Below, piece after piece: positions 15,461 through 22,539 of a DNA stretch of 45,217 nucleotides (positions within the stretch are counted from its first letter, which is position 1; each line of letters starts with the position of its first letter). This DNA comes from Anaerolineae bacterium (GTDB lineage: Bacteria; Chloroflexota; Anaerolineae; UBA4142; SHND01): contig JAJTXZ010000037.1 of the NCBI GenBank assembly GCA_021463195.1, positions 1-45,217 of the forward strand, given 5' to 3'. The notes beneath the pieces were generated by a model that saw nothing but the letters and a program-made list of their open reading frames with translations, was not told where the DNA came from and searched no databases. The translations under genes were made by a program, and so were the position numbers.

Positions 15461-16453
15461 ATGGTCAAATCGAACGCGCGACAAATTGATGGAATGATCT
15501 TTACGATGAATCGTCGTCAGTTTTTGGTGCAAGCGCTTCCCGCCGCGGCGGGCGCTGTTCTCCTCGCGGCGTGCGCGCCCGGTGGAATGTCGCCCGCGCT
15601 GCCCACCACCGCGCCGAGCGCGACGGCGGATATCGCGAATTTGCCCGCGGCGTTGGCGCACGCTAATCCATACGCCAGCGTCAACACCGATGAGCGCGGC
15701 GACGCGTTGAATACGTTCGACCAAATCACAAATTATAACAACTATTACGAATTTTCCACCGACAAAGAGGGGCCCGCGCAGCTCGCGCAAAATTTTACTA
15801 CATCCCCTTGGTCGGTGCAGGTGACAGGTCTGGTCAAACAGCCGCGCGCGTTTTCGCTCGCCGAATTGTACAGCTTGTTCAAACAGACCGAGTACGTTTA
15901 TCGTTTACGCTGTGTCGAAGCGTGGTCCGAAGTTATCCCTTGGGTCGGCTTTCATTTGGGTGAATTGTTGAAAATGGTCGAACCAAAGCCGGAAGCGAAA
16001 TTCGTCAAATTCACTAGCGTATTTCGCAAAGAGCAGATGCCGAATCAAAATTATCCGATTCTGTCCTGGCCCTATGTCGAAGGATTGCGCGTGGACGAGG
16101 CGTTAAATGATTTGACGATTTTGGCGACAGGGATGTACGGCAAACCGCTGACGAATCAACAAGGCGCGCCAATTCGTTTGGTCGTGCCGTGGAAATATGG
16201 ATTCAAGAGCATCAAGGCGATTGTGAAAATCGAATTGACCGACCAGATGCCGGTGTCGGCGTGGACGGATGCCGCGTCGGACGAATACGGTTTTTACGCG
16301 AACGTGAATCCGAGCGTGGACCATCCGCGTTGGTCGCAAGCGACGGAACGGCGTATCGGACAAATCGGACGTCGTCCCTCTTTATTGTTTAACGGGTACG
16401 ACCAGCAGGTGGCGAATTTGTACGACGGTTTGGATTTGCGCGCGAATTATTGA
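15461..16453 (+). CDS. msrP: Methionine-sulfoxide reductase, molybdopterin catalytic subunit
   Basis: About 330 residues. The MsrP (YedY) protein repairs oxidised methionines in exported proteins, using a molybdenum cofactor. The start at 15461 has a strong ribosome site (AGGAG, seven bases before); longer in-frame starts lack one. The N-terminus has a twin-arginine motif (NRRQFL) followed by a hydrophobic stretch and a lipobox-like LLAACAPG, so export folded through Tat and lipid anchoring are likely. The molybdenum-ligand cysteine lies in LRCVEAWS (about 151), a hallmark of the family. Other marks are PWVGFHLGELL and VPWKYGFKSIK. The heme partner gene follows after 27 bases. Confidence 0.94.
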   Translation: MVKSNARQIDGMIFTMNRRQFLVQALPAAAGAVLLAACAPGGMSPALPTTAPSATADIANLPAALAHANPYASVNTDERGDALNTFDQITNYNNYYEFSTDKEGPAQLAQNFTTSPWSVQVTGLVKQPRAFSLAELYSLFKQTEYVYRLRCVEAWSEVIPWVGFHLGELLKMVEPKPEAKFVKFTSVFRKEQMPNQNYPILSWPYVEGLRVDEALNDLTILATGMYGKPLTNQQGAPIRLVVPWKYGFKSIKAIVKIELTDQMPVSAWTDAASDEYGFYANVNPSVDHPRWSQATERRIGQIGRRPSLLFNGYDQQVANLYDGLDLRANY

Positions 16454-16480
16454 ATCTCGTCCAATCCCTTTTTTACAACA

Positions 16481-17203
16481 ATGCCAAGTTTACTGTCAAA
16501 GCAAAAGTCAGCGCGGAATTGGCTGCGCGAAAATTGGCTGCGTGTGATCGTACACATTGGCGCGTGGTTGCCGCTGGTGTGGTTGAGCTGGCGCGCCTTT
16601 GACAATGCGCTGGGGGTTGACCCCGTGACGACAATCAATAATGTCACGGGCAGAACGGCGATGCTTTTGCTGTTGTTCTGTTTGTCCGCGACGCCGTTGT
16701 ATATCGTGTTGGGCTTGCGCGCGGGTTTGACCGTGCGACGCGCGTTGGGGCTGTATGCGTTCTTGTACGCCGCGCTGCATTTTCTCAATTTTGTCGCGTT
16801 GGACTATGCGTTCGATTTGCGGTTTATTCTCGCCGACGGTATTCAGACCAAACCTTATATTTTGGTAGGATTCGCCGCGCTCTTGATTCTCATCGCGTTG
16901 GCGCTCACTTCGACGCGCGGTTGGATGAAGCGGCTCAAGCGTAATTGGACGCGTCTGCATTGGCTGATTTATCCCGCCGGTCTCTTGGTGATACTGCATT
17001 TTTTCTGGCAAGCCAAAGCGGCGGAAAAATGGGAGCCGCTAATTTACGCCGCGGCGCTAGCGTTGTTGCTCGGGACGCGCGCGCCGCCGATTCGTAGAGC
17101 GTTCGTGAATTGGCGCCAACGCCGGCGGCGCGCCGATGCTAGCCGCGCAGTCGAAACGCTAACGCCACATGCGCCTGCCGCGGCGCCGCAGACGTTTGAA
17201 TAA
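16481..17203 (+). CDS. msrQ: Heme-binding membrane subunit of the MsrPQ system
   Basis: A 240-residue protein with about six membrane spans of the ferric-reductase-like family. MsrQ (YedZ) takes electrons from the quinone pool and hands them to MsrP. Likely heme-ligand histidines sit in VIVHIGAW, AALHFLNF, RLHWLIYP and VILHFFW. NNVTGRTAMLLLL and ATPLYIVLG are typical of the family. The C-terminal tail (about residues 205-240) is Arg- and then Ala/Pro-rich and probably cytoplasmic. It forms an operon with msrP and ends at a shared terminator. Confidence 0.93.
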   Translation: MPSLLSKQKSARNWLRENWLRVIVHIGAWLPLVWLSWRAFDNALGVDPVTTINNVTGRTAMLLLLFCLSATPLYIVLGLRAGLTVRRALGLYAFLYAALHFLNFVALDYAFDLRFILADGIQTKPYILVGFAALLILIALALTSTRGWMKRLKRNWTRLHWLIYPAGLLVILHFFWQAKAAEKWEPLIYAAALALLLGTRAPPIRRAFVNWRQRRRRADASRAVETLTPHAPAAAPQTFE

Positions 17204-17204
17204 A

Positions 17205-17238
17205 AAAAAGCGAGACGATTCATTTCGTCTCGCTTTTT
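17205..17238. terminator. Bidirectional intrinsic terminator
   Basis: Perfect 14-base arms (AAAAAGCGAGACGA and its complement) surround a six-base loop, with A and T runs on the two sides. It serves msrQ from the left and the desulfhydrase gene from the right. The stop codon of the latter (17237-17239) overlaps the outer edge of the arm. Confidence 0.92.
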
Positions 17239-18223
17239 ATTTGCCCAGAACATCGCGCGGATAGCCAAATAAACCCGGCGCGCCGCCCGTATGCCAAAAT
17301 ACAATCGTCGCGTTTCGGCGCAGCGTTCCGCGCTGGATCAAGTCAAACAGCCCCGCCATTGTTTTCGCGGTGTATACGGGGTCGAGAAAAATGCCTTCGA
17401 GCTGCGCGGTTTCATAAATAGCGCTGCGCGCTTGGGGCGTGATTTTCGCGTACGCTTCGCCAATGTACGCGTCATGCACGATAATGTCCGCGTCGGCGCA
17501 TGGCAGCGCGTGTTCGATGAATTGCGCGGTCTCGTCGAGCAGACGCGCGATGCGGGCGCGGCATTCGTCTGCCGGGCGGCTGACAGTGATGCCATGCACG
17601 GGCGTAGACATGCCAAAAAAGCGCGCGCCCGCCAGAATGCCGGCGTGCGTGCCGCATGAACCTGTCGTAACCACAATCGCGTCGGGCTGGATATTTTGCG
17701 CGCGCAGCTGTGTTTGCAATTCCTGAACCGCGAGCATGTACGCTACGCAGCCGCGTGCAGTCGAGCCGCCGACGGGAATCAAATAGGGTCGGCGTCCTTG
17801 CGCGCGCAAATCGTCGCACGCTTGTTCAATCGCGCGTTCGGTTTCGTTTTTATCCGCGTGCGCGTAAATCAAGCGCGCGCCGAGAATTTTATCCAATAAT
17901 AAATTGCCGTTTATTTCGCCGTCCGGCGAGGAAAAAAAGACGCCTACCGCGCCGAGACCCGCTTTGCGCGCGGCTGCCGCGGTCATGCGAATGTGATTTG
18001 ATTGGACGCCGCCGCCCGTCACCACGATATCGGCATTTTGCGTCAATGCGTCGGCGATAAGAAATTCTAACTTGCGGGCTTTGTTGCCGCCCAAAGCAAA
18101 GCCGGTTAAATCATCACGTTTCATCAGAACGCGCGCGCCCAATGTTTGCGACAAGCGCGGCAGCTCGTCCAACGGTGTTGGCAGCGTCGCGAGGGGAAAG
18201 CGGGGAAGGGAATGGAGGTCCAT
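17237..18223 (-). CDS. D-cysteine desulfhydrase / ACC deaminase family enzyme
   Basis: A 328-residue fold-type II PLP enzyme. The Schiff-base lysine lies in LGGNKARKLEF (about 48), preceded by MKRDDLTG. GGGVQSNHIRMTAA, PVGGSTARGC, TTGSCGTHAG and LDPVYTAKTMAGL are family marks. Members degrade D-cysteine to pyruvate, ammonia and sulfide, or open 1-aminocyclopropane-1-carboxylate; the sequence alone does not decide. The open frame extends upstream to 18580, but that part overlaps the glycosyltransferase gene and is Arg-rich nonsense, so the start at 18223 was chosen. The gene follows the glycosyltransferase gene by 26 bases and is probably cotranscribed with it. Confidence 0.9.
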   Translation of the reverse strand: MDLHSLPRFPLATLPTPLDELPRLSQTLGARVLMKRDDLTGFALGGNKARKLEFLIADALTQNADIVVTGGGVQSNHIRMTAAAARKAGLGAVGVFFSSPDGEINGNLLLDKILGARLIYAHADKNETERAIEQACDDLRAQGRRPYLIPVGGSTARGCVAYMLAVQELQTQLRAQNIQPDAIVVTTGSCGTHAGILAGARFFGMSTPVHGITVSRPADECRARIARLLDETAQFIEHALPCADADIIVHDAYIGEAYAKITPQARSAIYETAQLEGIFLDPVYTAKTMAGLFDLIQRGTLRRNATIVFWHTGGAPGLFGYPRDVLGK

Positions 18224-18249
18224 TAGCGTCTGGCGAATGGCGCGTTGAT

Positions 18250-18999
18250 TTATGATTTTTGATTTTCGATTTCTAAATCTCTGGCTTCCAAGCGCCAATC
18301 GTTTGCGATCAATGGTTCCGCTTTGTCGAGCATCCCAAAACGTTTTTTGAATAGGAACATGAGATTGGCGAAACCATCGCGCCAGATATTGAGTTTGCTT
18401 TCGCCGTGACGCTCTTTGTAATAAATCACAAGTTCGCGCGCATGTAAGCCGGGCAGCGTAAACGCTTCGAGTTTGATTTCTTCCGAGAATGCCATTGTGT
18501 CGCTCGTGAGATTCATCCGCGCGAGCAGTTCGCGTTTGAACACCCACATGCCCGATTGGGAATCGTGAATGCGGAACCAATAAATCAACCAGATGAATAG
18601 ATTGAGAATATCATTGCCCAAGATGCGTAGAAAACTGCTTGGGCGATCCTTGTGTCCGGTGCGATCGCACGAGATAAAATCAATTTCTTCTTCGAGCATC
18701 ACGTCGAGCAGAATGGGGATGAAATTGCGCGGATAGGTGCCGTCGCCGTCCATCGTGACGATAATGTCGCTCGTCGCATTGGCGAGACCCGTTTTGTACG
18801 CGCGCCCGTACCCGCGCCGCGTTTCGGGAATCACGGTCCAGCCAAAGGAACGCGCGACGGCGGCGGTGTTGTCGGTAGAGTTATTGTCCACCACGATAAC
18901 TTGATCAATCCACGCGGGAAGGTCGCGCGCGATTTGGGGCAGCCCTTTTTCTTCATTGAGACAGGGCATGACGAGGGAGATTTTTTTGTTGCGATACAT
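18250..18999 (-). CDS. Glycosyltransferase family 2, dolichyl-phosphate-mannose-synthase-like
   Basis: About 249 residues, GT-A fold. ISLVMPCLNEEKGL is the nucleotide-sugar entry, VVDNNSTDNT follows, and MDGDGTYP contains the metal-binding DxD-type motif. TRRGYGRAYKTGL is typical of the dolichol/polyprenyl-phosphate sugar transferases. There is no C-terminal membrane pair, so it acts at the membrane face and probably loads a sugar on a polyprenyl phosphate carrier. The longer frame to 19131 is not needed; MYRNKK at 18999 fits the family start. The desulfhydrase gene follows closely, with no obvious functional link. Confidence 0.9.
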   Translation of the reverse strand: MYRNKKISLVMPCLNEEKGLPQIARDLPAWIDQVIVVDNNSTDNTAAVARSFGWTVIPETRRGYGRAYKTGLANATSDIIVTMDGDGTYPRNFIPILLDVMLEEEIDFISCDRTGHKDRPSSFLRILGNDILNLFIWLIYWFRIHDSQSGMWVFKRELLARMNLTSDTMAFSEEIKLEAFTLPGLHARELVIYYKERHGESKLNIWRDGFANLMFLFKKRFGMLDKAEPLIANDWRLEARDLEIENQKS

Positions 19000-19090
19000 G
19001 TGCGCGAGACAGTATAACTGAAAATGGATAGACAAGGAAAAAGAGCCGAGCCGCTTTTTATCATTCCGCCGCGCGCGTTTGTCGCAAATG

Positions 19091-19133
19091 ATAAAAAAAT
19101 CAAAATGGTCGCGGAATTTCTCCGCGACCATTT
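19091..19133 (-). terminator. Intrinsic terminator of the Ddn-like gene
   Basis: Perfect 13-base arms (AAATGGTCGCGGA at 19103-19115, complement at 19121-19133) are followed on the minus strand by TGATTTTTTTAT. It lies 18 bases after the stop codon. Confidence 0.88.
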
Positions 19134-19151
19134 ATTTTCGTCGAAAGGATA

Positions 19152-19559
19152 TTATTTTATCGGCGTCAGCGCGACGACCGGAATCGTCCGCGTGGTGCGG
19201 TCGCGATATTCCGCGAAACTTGGCATTGCGTGCGCGATTTTATCATAGACGCGCGTTCGCTCCGGTTCGGAAAGGATGCTTGCTTGCGCCTGAAGCGTCT
19301 CCGCGCCGATCTCTACCGTGACGCGCGGATTGGCTTGAATGTTGTAATACCAATCGGGATTGGTCGGCGCGCCGCCTTTGGAGGCGATGATGAGCCAGCG
19401 TTCGCCGTCCGGTATATAAACTACCGGGTTGACGTGTTCTTTGCCGCTCTTGGCGCCTTGCGTGTGCAAAAGCAAGAGCGAACCGAACCAAGCAATCTTG
19501 CCGTTGTTCGCGCGGAATTCATCAATGACTTTACGATTTCTCAAGTTCCATTCGTTCAT
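19152..19559 (-). CDS. Nitroreductase-family deazaflavin (F420)-dependent protein
   Basis: A 135-residue split-barrel protein of the Ddn / DUF385 family. Marks are LLLLHTQGAKSGKEHVNPVV, IPDGERWLIIASKGGAPTNP, WYYNIQANPRVTVEIG and a C-terminal RTIPVVAL. In mycobacteria relatives use reduced cofactor F420 to reduce quinones or nitro compounds; use of F420 here is inference. It is a single gene with its own terminator. A degenerate dispersed element lies upstream. Confidence 0.88.
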   Translation of the reverse strand: MNEWNLRNRKVIDEFRANNGKIAWFGSLLLLHTQGAKSGKEHVNPVVYIPDGERWLIIASKGGAPTNPDWYYNIQANPRVTVEIGAETLQAQASILSEPERTRVYDKIAHAMPSFAEYRDRTTRTIPVVALTPIK

Positions 19560-19627
19560 TGTATTTCCCTCGATTCATCAAGTTTATTTCGTCCATGCTC
19601 TTGGTGGCGACGGCAGAGAATGTCTTA

Positions 19628-19723
19628 CTGGAGCGGATTTCTAATTCGTATATGGGCGCGAGATTGCGCGGGTTTCCAGAAATCCGAATGGTCTGCGCGC
19701 CAATTAAGTGGAAACTATCCTAG
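19628..19723. repeat. MITE-like element, degenerate copy 2
   Basis: A 96-base stretch starting CTGGAGCGGATTTCTAATTC and ending, read inward, CTAGGATAGTTTCCACTTAA. Its central hairpin is CGGGTTTCC with a mismatched partner AGAAATCCG. Length, ends and centre match the family, but it has diverged more than other copies. Another CTAG at 19747-19750 forms the stop codon of the radical SAM gene just beyond it. Confidence 0.55.
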
Positions 19724-19746
19724 ACATTCAGGCGCAGCGGCGTTCG

Positions 19747-20946
19747 CTAGAGCTCAATGCGATAACTCTCCACCGGACGCGGCGCTTTTTGCATAATGTC
19801 GGGCGAGAGATTGTGTTTCAGCTGCGCCCATTTCAGCCCTGCCCACTCGCGCAGAATGACGGGATACATCATCGGATTGAATAAAATGTTGATGGTCATG
19901 AAACATTCATAGGTGCAGTAACACTTGGTGTCGCTAATCCATTTTCGCACTTCGTCGGCTTTTTGCGATTGCCAGATTTTTTTGAAATCGTAATCGTAAT
20001 CGCGCACGTTGCCGAGAATTTTTTCGTCGAGCAATTCGCACGCCAACACCGAACCGTCCGCGTACATCGCGCCGCCGAGCGAACCGGCGTAACATGGAAT
20101 TTGATAACGGCGCTCTTTGGTCATTTTGTGATTCAGTTTCGGACGGATGATGCGCTTGGCGTTGATGAAATCGCCAAAGGGCAATTTGTAATAGCCCGTC
20201 AATTCGCGCGAACGATTATCATGTTCGAGTCGTTTATGGAAATTGAGATAATTGTCCACGTCGAATTGATTCGCCTTGGGGTCAATCGGCGGCGTGTATT
20301 TCGCGCCGGGGTCTTTGGGCCCGCCGCGCAATAACAAAGTAAATACCGTATTCACGCCGACGTACGTCCGCAAGTAATCGTAAATCTCATCCAACTTGTC
20401 GTGATTGTACGCGCTGACCGCGATTTGAATGCAGGTCGAAAAATTGGGATAGTATTTTTCGAGAATGCGGAGTTCGCGATAGGTGCGAATCGCGCGATCG
20501 AACAATCCTTTAAAGCCGCGAAATTTATCGTGGTCGTCTTCGACGCCGTCAATGGAAATATCAATATGCAAATCCACATCAGGACAATCGTCCAGAATTT
20601 CGCGCGCGCCGTCCACGACGCGGCTGGTGAGCGAGCCATTCGTCGGAATGCCGACGTTCAACGCTTTCGCGTTCTTGTGAAACATCTTGACGATTTCGGG
20701 AATGTCTTTGCGTAAAAACGGCTCGCCGCCGGTGGGCGTGAAAAAAATCATCGGGTCCATGGACGCGCTGACCTTTTCGATTTCGTCAATCGTCAATTCG
20801 CCCGTGTGCCGCTCGTGCGAACCAAGCAGACAGTGTCCGCAGCGCGCGTTGCAATTTTTAGTAATGAACAAGACAAAGTACAGCGGCGACGCGCCTTTTT
20901 TCCACAACACGCGTTTGGCAAAGGGGAGATAGTTGAGTTTGCTCAT
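19747..20946 (-). CDS. Radical SAM enzyme with SPASM-like C-terminus
   Basis: A 399-residue protein. The cluster motif is CNARCGHC (Cys 32, 36, 39), binding the iron-sulfur centre that cleaves S-adenosylmethionine. TPTGGEPFLRKDI holds the GGE motif, and IDISIDGVEDDHDKFRG is the strand 4-5 region. The C-terminal part has CYAGSLGGAMYADGSVLACELL and later CYCTYECF, a SPASM-like set of Cys that may bind extra clusters. It resembles enzymes that modify peptides or act on lipids and sugars; the substrate is unknown. The start has a good ribosome site (GGAG). It is the last gene of a minus-strand run that includes the Cys-rich chimera, which makes a peptide-type substrate conceivable. Confidence 0.88.
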   Translation of the reverse strand: MSKLNYLPFAKRVLWKKGASPLYFVLFITKNCNARCGHCLLGSHERHTGELTIDEIEKVSASMDPMIFFTPTGGEPFLRKDIPEIVKMFHKNAKALNVGIPTNGSLTSRVVDGAREILDDCPDVDLHIDISIDGVEDDHDKFRGFKGLFDRAIRTYRELRILEKYYPNFSTCIQIAVSAYNHDKLDEIYDYLRTYVGVNTVFTLLLRGGPKDPGAKYTPPIDPKANQFDVDNYLNFHKRLEHDNRSRELTGYYKLPFGDFINAKRIIRPKLNHKMTKERRYQIPCYAGSLGGAMYADGSVLACELLDEKILGNVRDYDYDFKKIWQSQKADEVRKWISDTKCYCTYECFMTINILFNPMMYPVILREWAGLKWAQLKHNLSPDIMQKAPRPVESYRIEL

Positions 20947-20972
20947 TTCGACTCCATTCGTTCAGATTGCAT

Positions 20973-22361
20973 TTACTTTTTTGGATTCTCGATAATCCAT
21001 GCCTGGTCCATGGTGCGTAAGGCGAGTTTGCTCCCGTCAGGCGACCACAAGAACTGGACAATGTCCAAGCCGTTGGTGAGCTGTTGTCGCCAACGGCCAT
21101 CAGGCGATATGAGGTAGGTGTTTCCATCATCGCCCCAGTACGCGACAAGACTTCCATCGGGCGACCATGCGGGACGACCAAGCTGCCAATACCGCAGTGT
21201 CTTGTCAGGATTCTCTTCTTGCTTGTACCCGGCAGGTCCCAGCATTGTTATTTTGTTGGTCGCCAAGTCAAGCACGCCCAGTTCCAATGAGGTGACGCCC
21301 GCAGATTGATTCACATTCAGTCCGTTGACTTTGGCATAAACCCATGGAGAATCCTTTTGTTGAAGAAAGGCAATTTGGGTTCCATCGAAGGATAGAGCAG
21401 CGGCGGCAACACCATCGAGTAACTTGGTAAACGTATTTGTGTCAATATCCCAAAGCCGCAGTGTGACATCGGAACTGAGCAGTCCGAGATCAGGATCACC
21501 ATTTTCCCATTCCGTGTAGAGGAAACGATTGTTATCTGGCATCCAGGCTTGGAAGGATTGGCGCAGAGGGAACGGGGCATCTGTAATCCATTTGCGCGAA
21601 TCAGGTTGTTCTCTCGCAACAATTGCAATCTGTCCACCAAATCCCGTCTGAATTGCAATAACCTGATGGTTAGGAGAAAAATAGTAATTTCCCCCAATAG
21701 CTTGTGGGCTCGGTACATTCTCCTGCACACCAATCAATGTTTTAATCTCGTCAGTTACTACATTGACTGTGTTTAAGGTCTGAACCTCATTCCCACGCCA
21801 GACATAAAATGTAACTGTTTGGCTATCTAGCCATTGGTTCACGTACATCAAACGTAAGCCAAGTTTCATCGAGGCCGTGAGATTTTTGAGTTCGGCTCCA
21901 TCAATGCGGCTACTCCAGATGAAATTTTGTGGCGACGTTTGACCATCAACGGCTTGATTTCCATAAAAGGCAATTTGGTTTCCATCAGGCGAATAGTAAA
22001 CTTCGCCCAATTGCGCGTTATCAACAGTAGCCAGGCGCCTTGAGACCAGACTTGCTGTTTCCAACAGCCATATGCTGTCACGCCAGCTGTAAGCAAGAGT
22101 TCTTCCATCTGGTGACCAACCTATAGGGTGGTATCCCTGATAGTCGCCGTAGCGTCCCGGTGGTATTGTGATTGAGATATTCGAGAGTATATTCAGTTCT
22201 GCGGACAGACCCGAATTTGGACTCTGCTCTGTTGGCCAGGTTGTCGCCATCTGCGGAGTGTTAACTTGAACCGAATTTAGTTCCGTTCCGCTTGAACAGC
22301 CGGCGCTCGCAAGCAGAATAATTCCCAGACCGAGTTGGAGAACAAGTTCTCTTGAGCGCAT
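20973..22361 (-). CDS. TolB-like beta-propeller lipoprotein
   Basis: About 462 residues. The N-terminus is a lipoprotein signal (LGLGIILLASAGCSSG, with the lipidated Cys). The rest is a WD40/TolB-type propeller with blades carrying GWSPDGRTLAYSW, YSPDGNQIAFYG, SFDGTQIAFLQQ, AWSPDGSLVAYWG and LWSPDGSKLALRT. Such domains bind partners outside the membrane. An ATG at 22397 would add 12 residues before the signal. It lies 26 bases before the radical SAM gene and 140 bases after the Cys-rich chimera gene. CGCG words are rare here compared with the housekeeping genes, which suggests a different origin. Confidence 0.85.
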   Translation of the reverse strand: MRSRELVLQLGLGIILLASAGCSSGTELNSVQVNTPQMATTWPTEQSPNSGLSAELNILSNISITIPPGRYGDYQGYHPIGWSPDGRTLAYSWRDSIWLLETASLVSRRLATVDNAQLGEVYYSPDGNQIAFYGNQAVDGQTSPQNFIWSSRIDGAELKNLTASMKLGLRLMYVNQWLDSQTVTFYVWRGNEVQTLNTVNVVTDEIKTLIGVQENVPSPQAIGGNYYFSPNHQVIAIQTGFGGQIAIVAREQPDSRKWITDAPFPLRQSFQAWMPDNNRFLYTEWENGDPDLGLLSSDVTLRLWDIDTNTFTKLLDGVAAAALSFDGTQIAFLQQKDSPWVYAKVNGLNVNQSAGVTSLELGVLDLATNKITMLGPAGYKQEENPDKTLRYWQLGRPAWSPDGSLVAYWGDDGNTYLISPDGRWRQQLTNGLDIVQFLWSPDGSKLALRTMDQAWIIENPKK

Positions 22362-22539
22362 GAATTTATGGTCTGACTCACCTTGCGTATCTAGCATGCT
22401 GAAATTCTTTGTTGCAAGAACCGCCCCTCAGAATGAAGACACGTACGGTGAGTTGTATAAACATTGTCGAGCATTAGCCATTCATCAAACTTGGTATCTC
22501 GATAAATGGGCGTATCTTCGAACGGGGTGCAATTGCGTA

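Noticed and set aside
17237-18580. Desulfhydrase frame extended to 447 residues
   Set aside because: The extra 119 residues overlap the glycosyltransferase gene on the same strand in another frame and do not look like protein; the start at 18223 fits the family.
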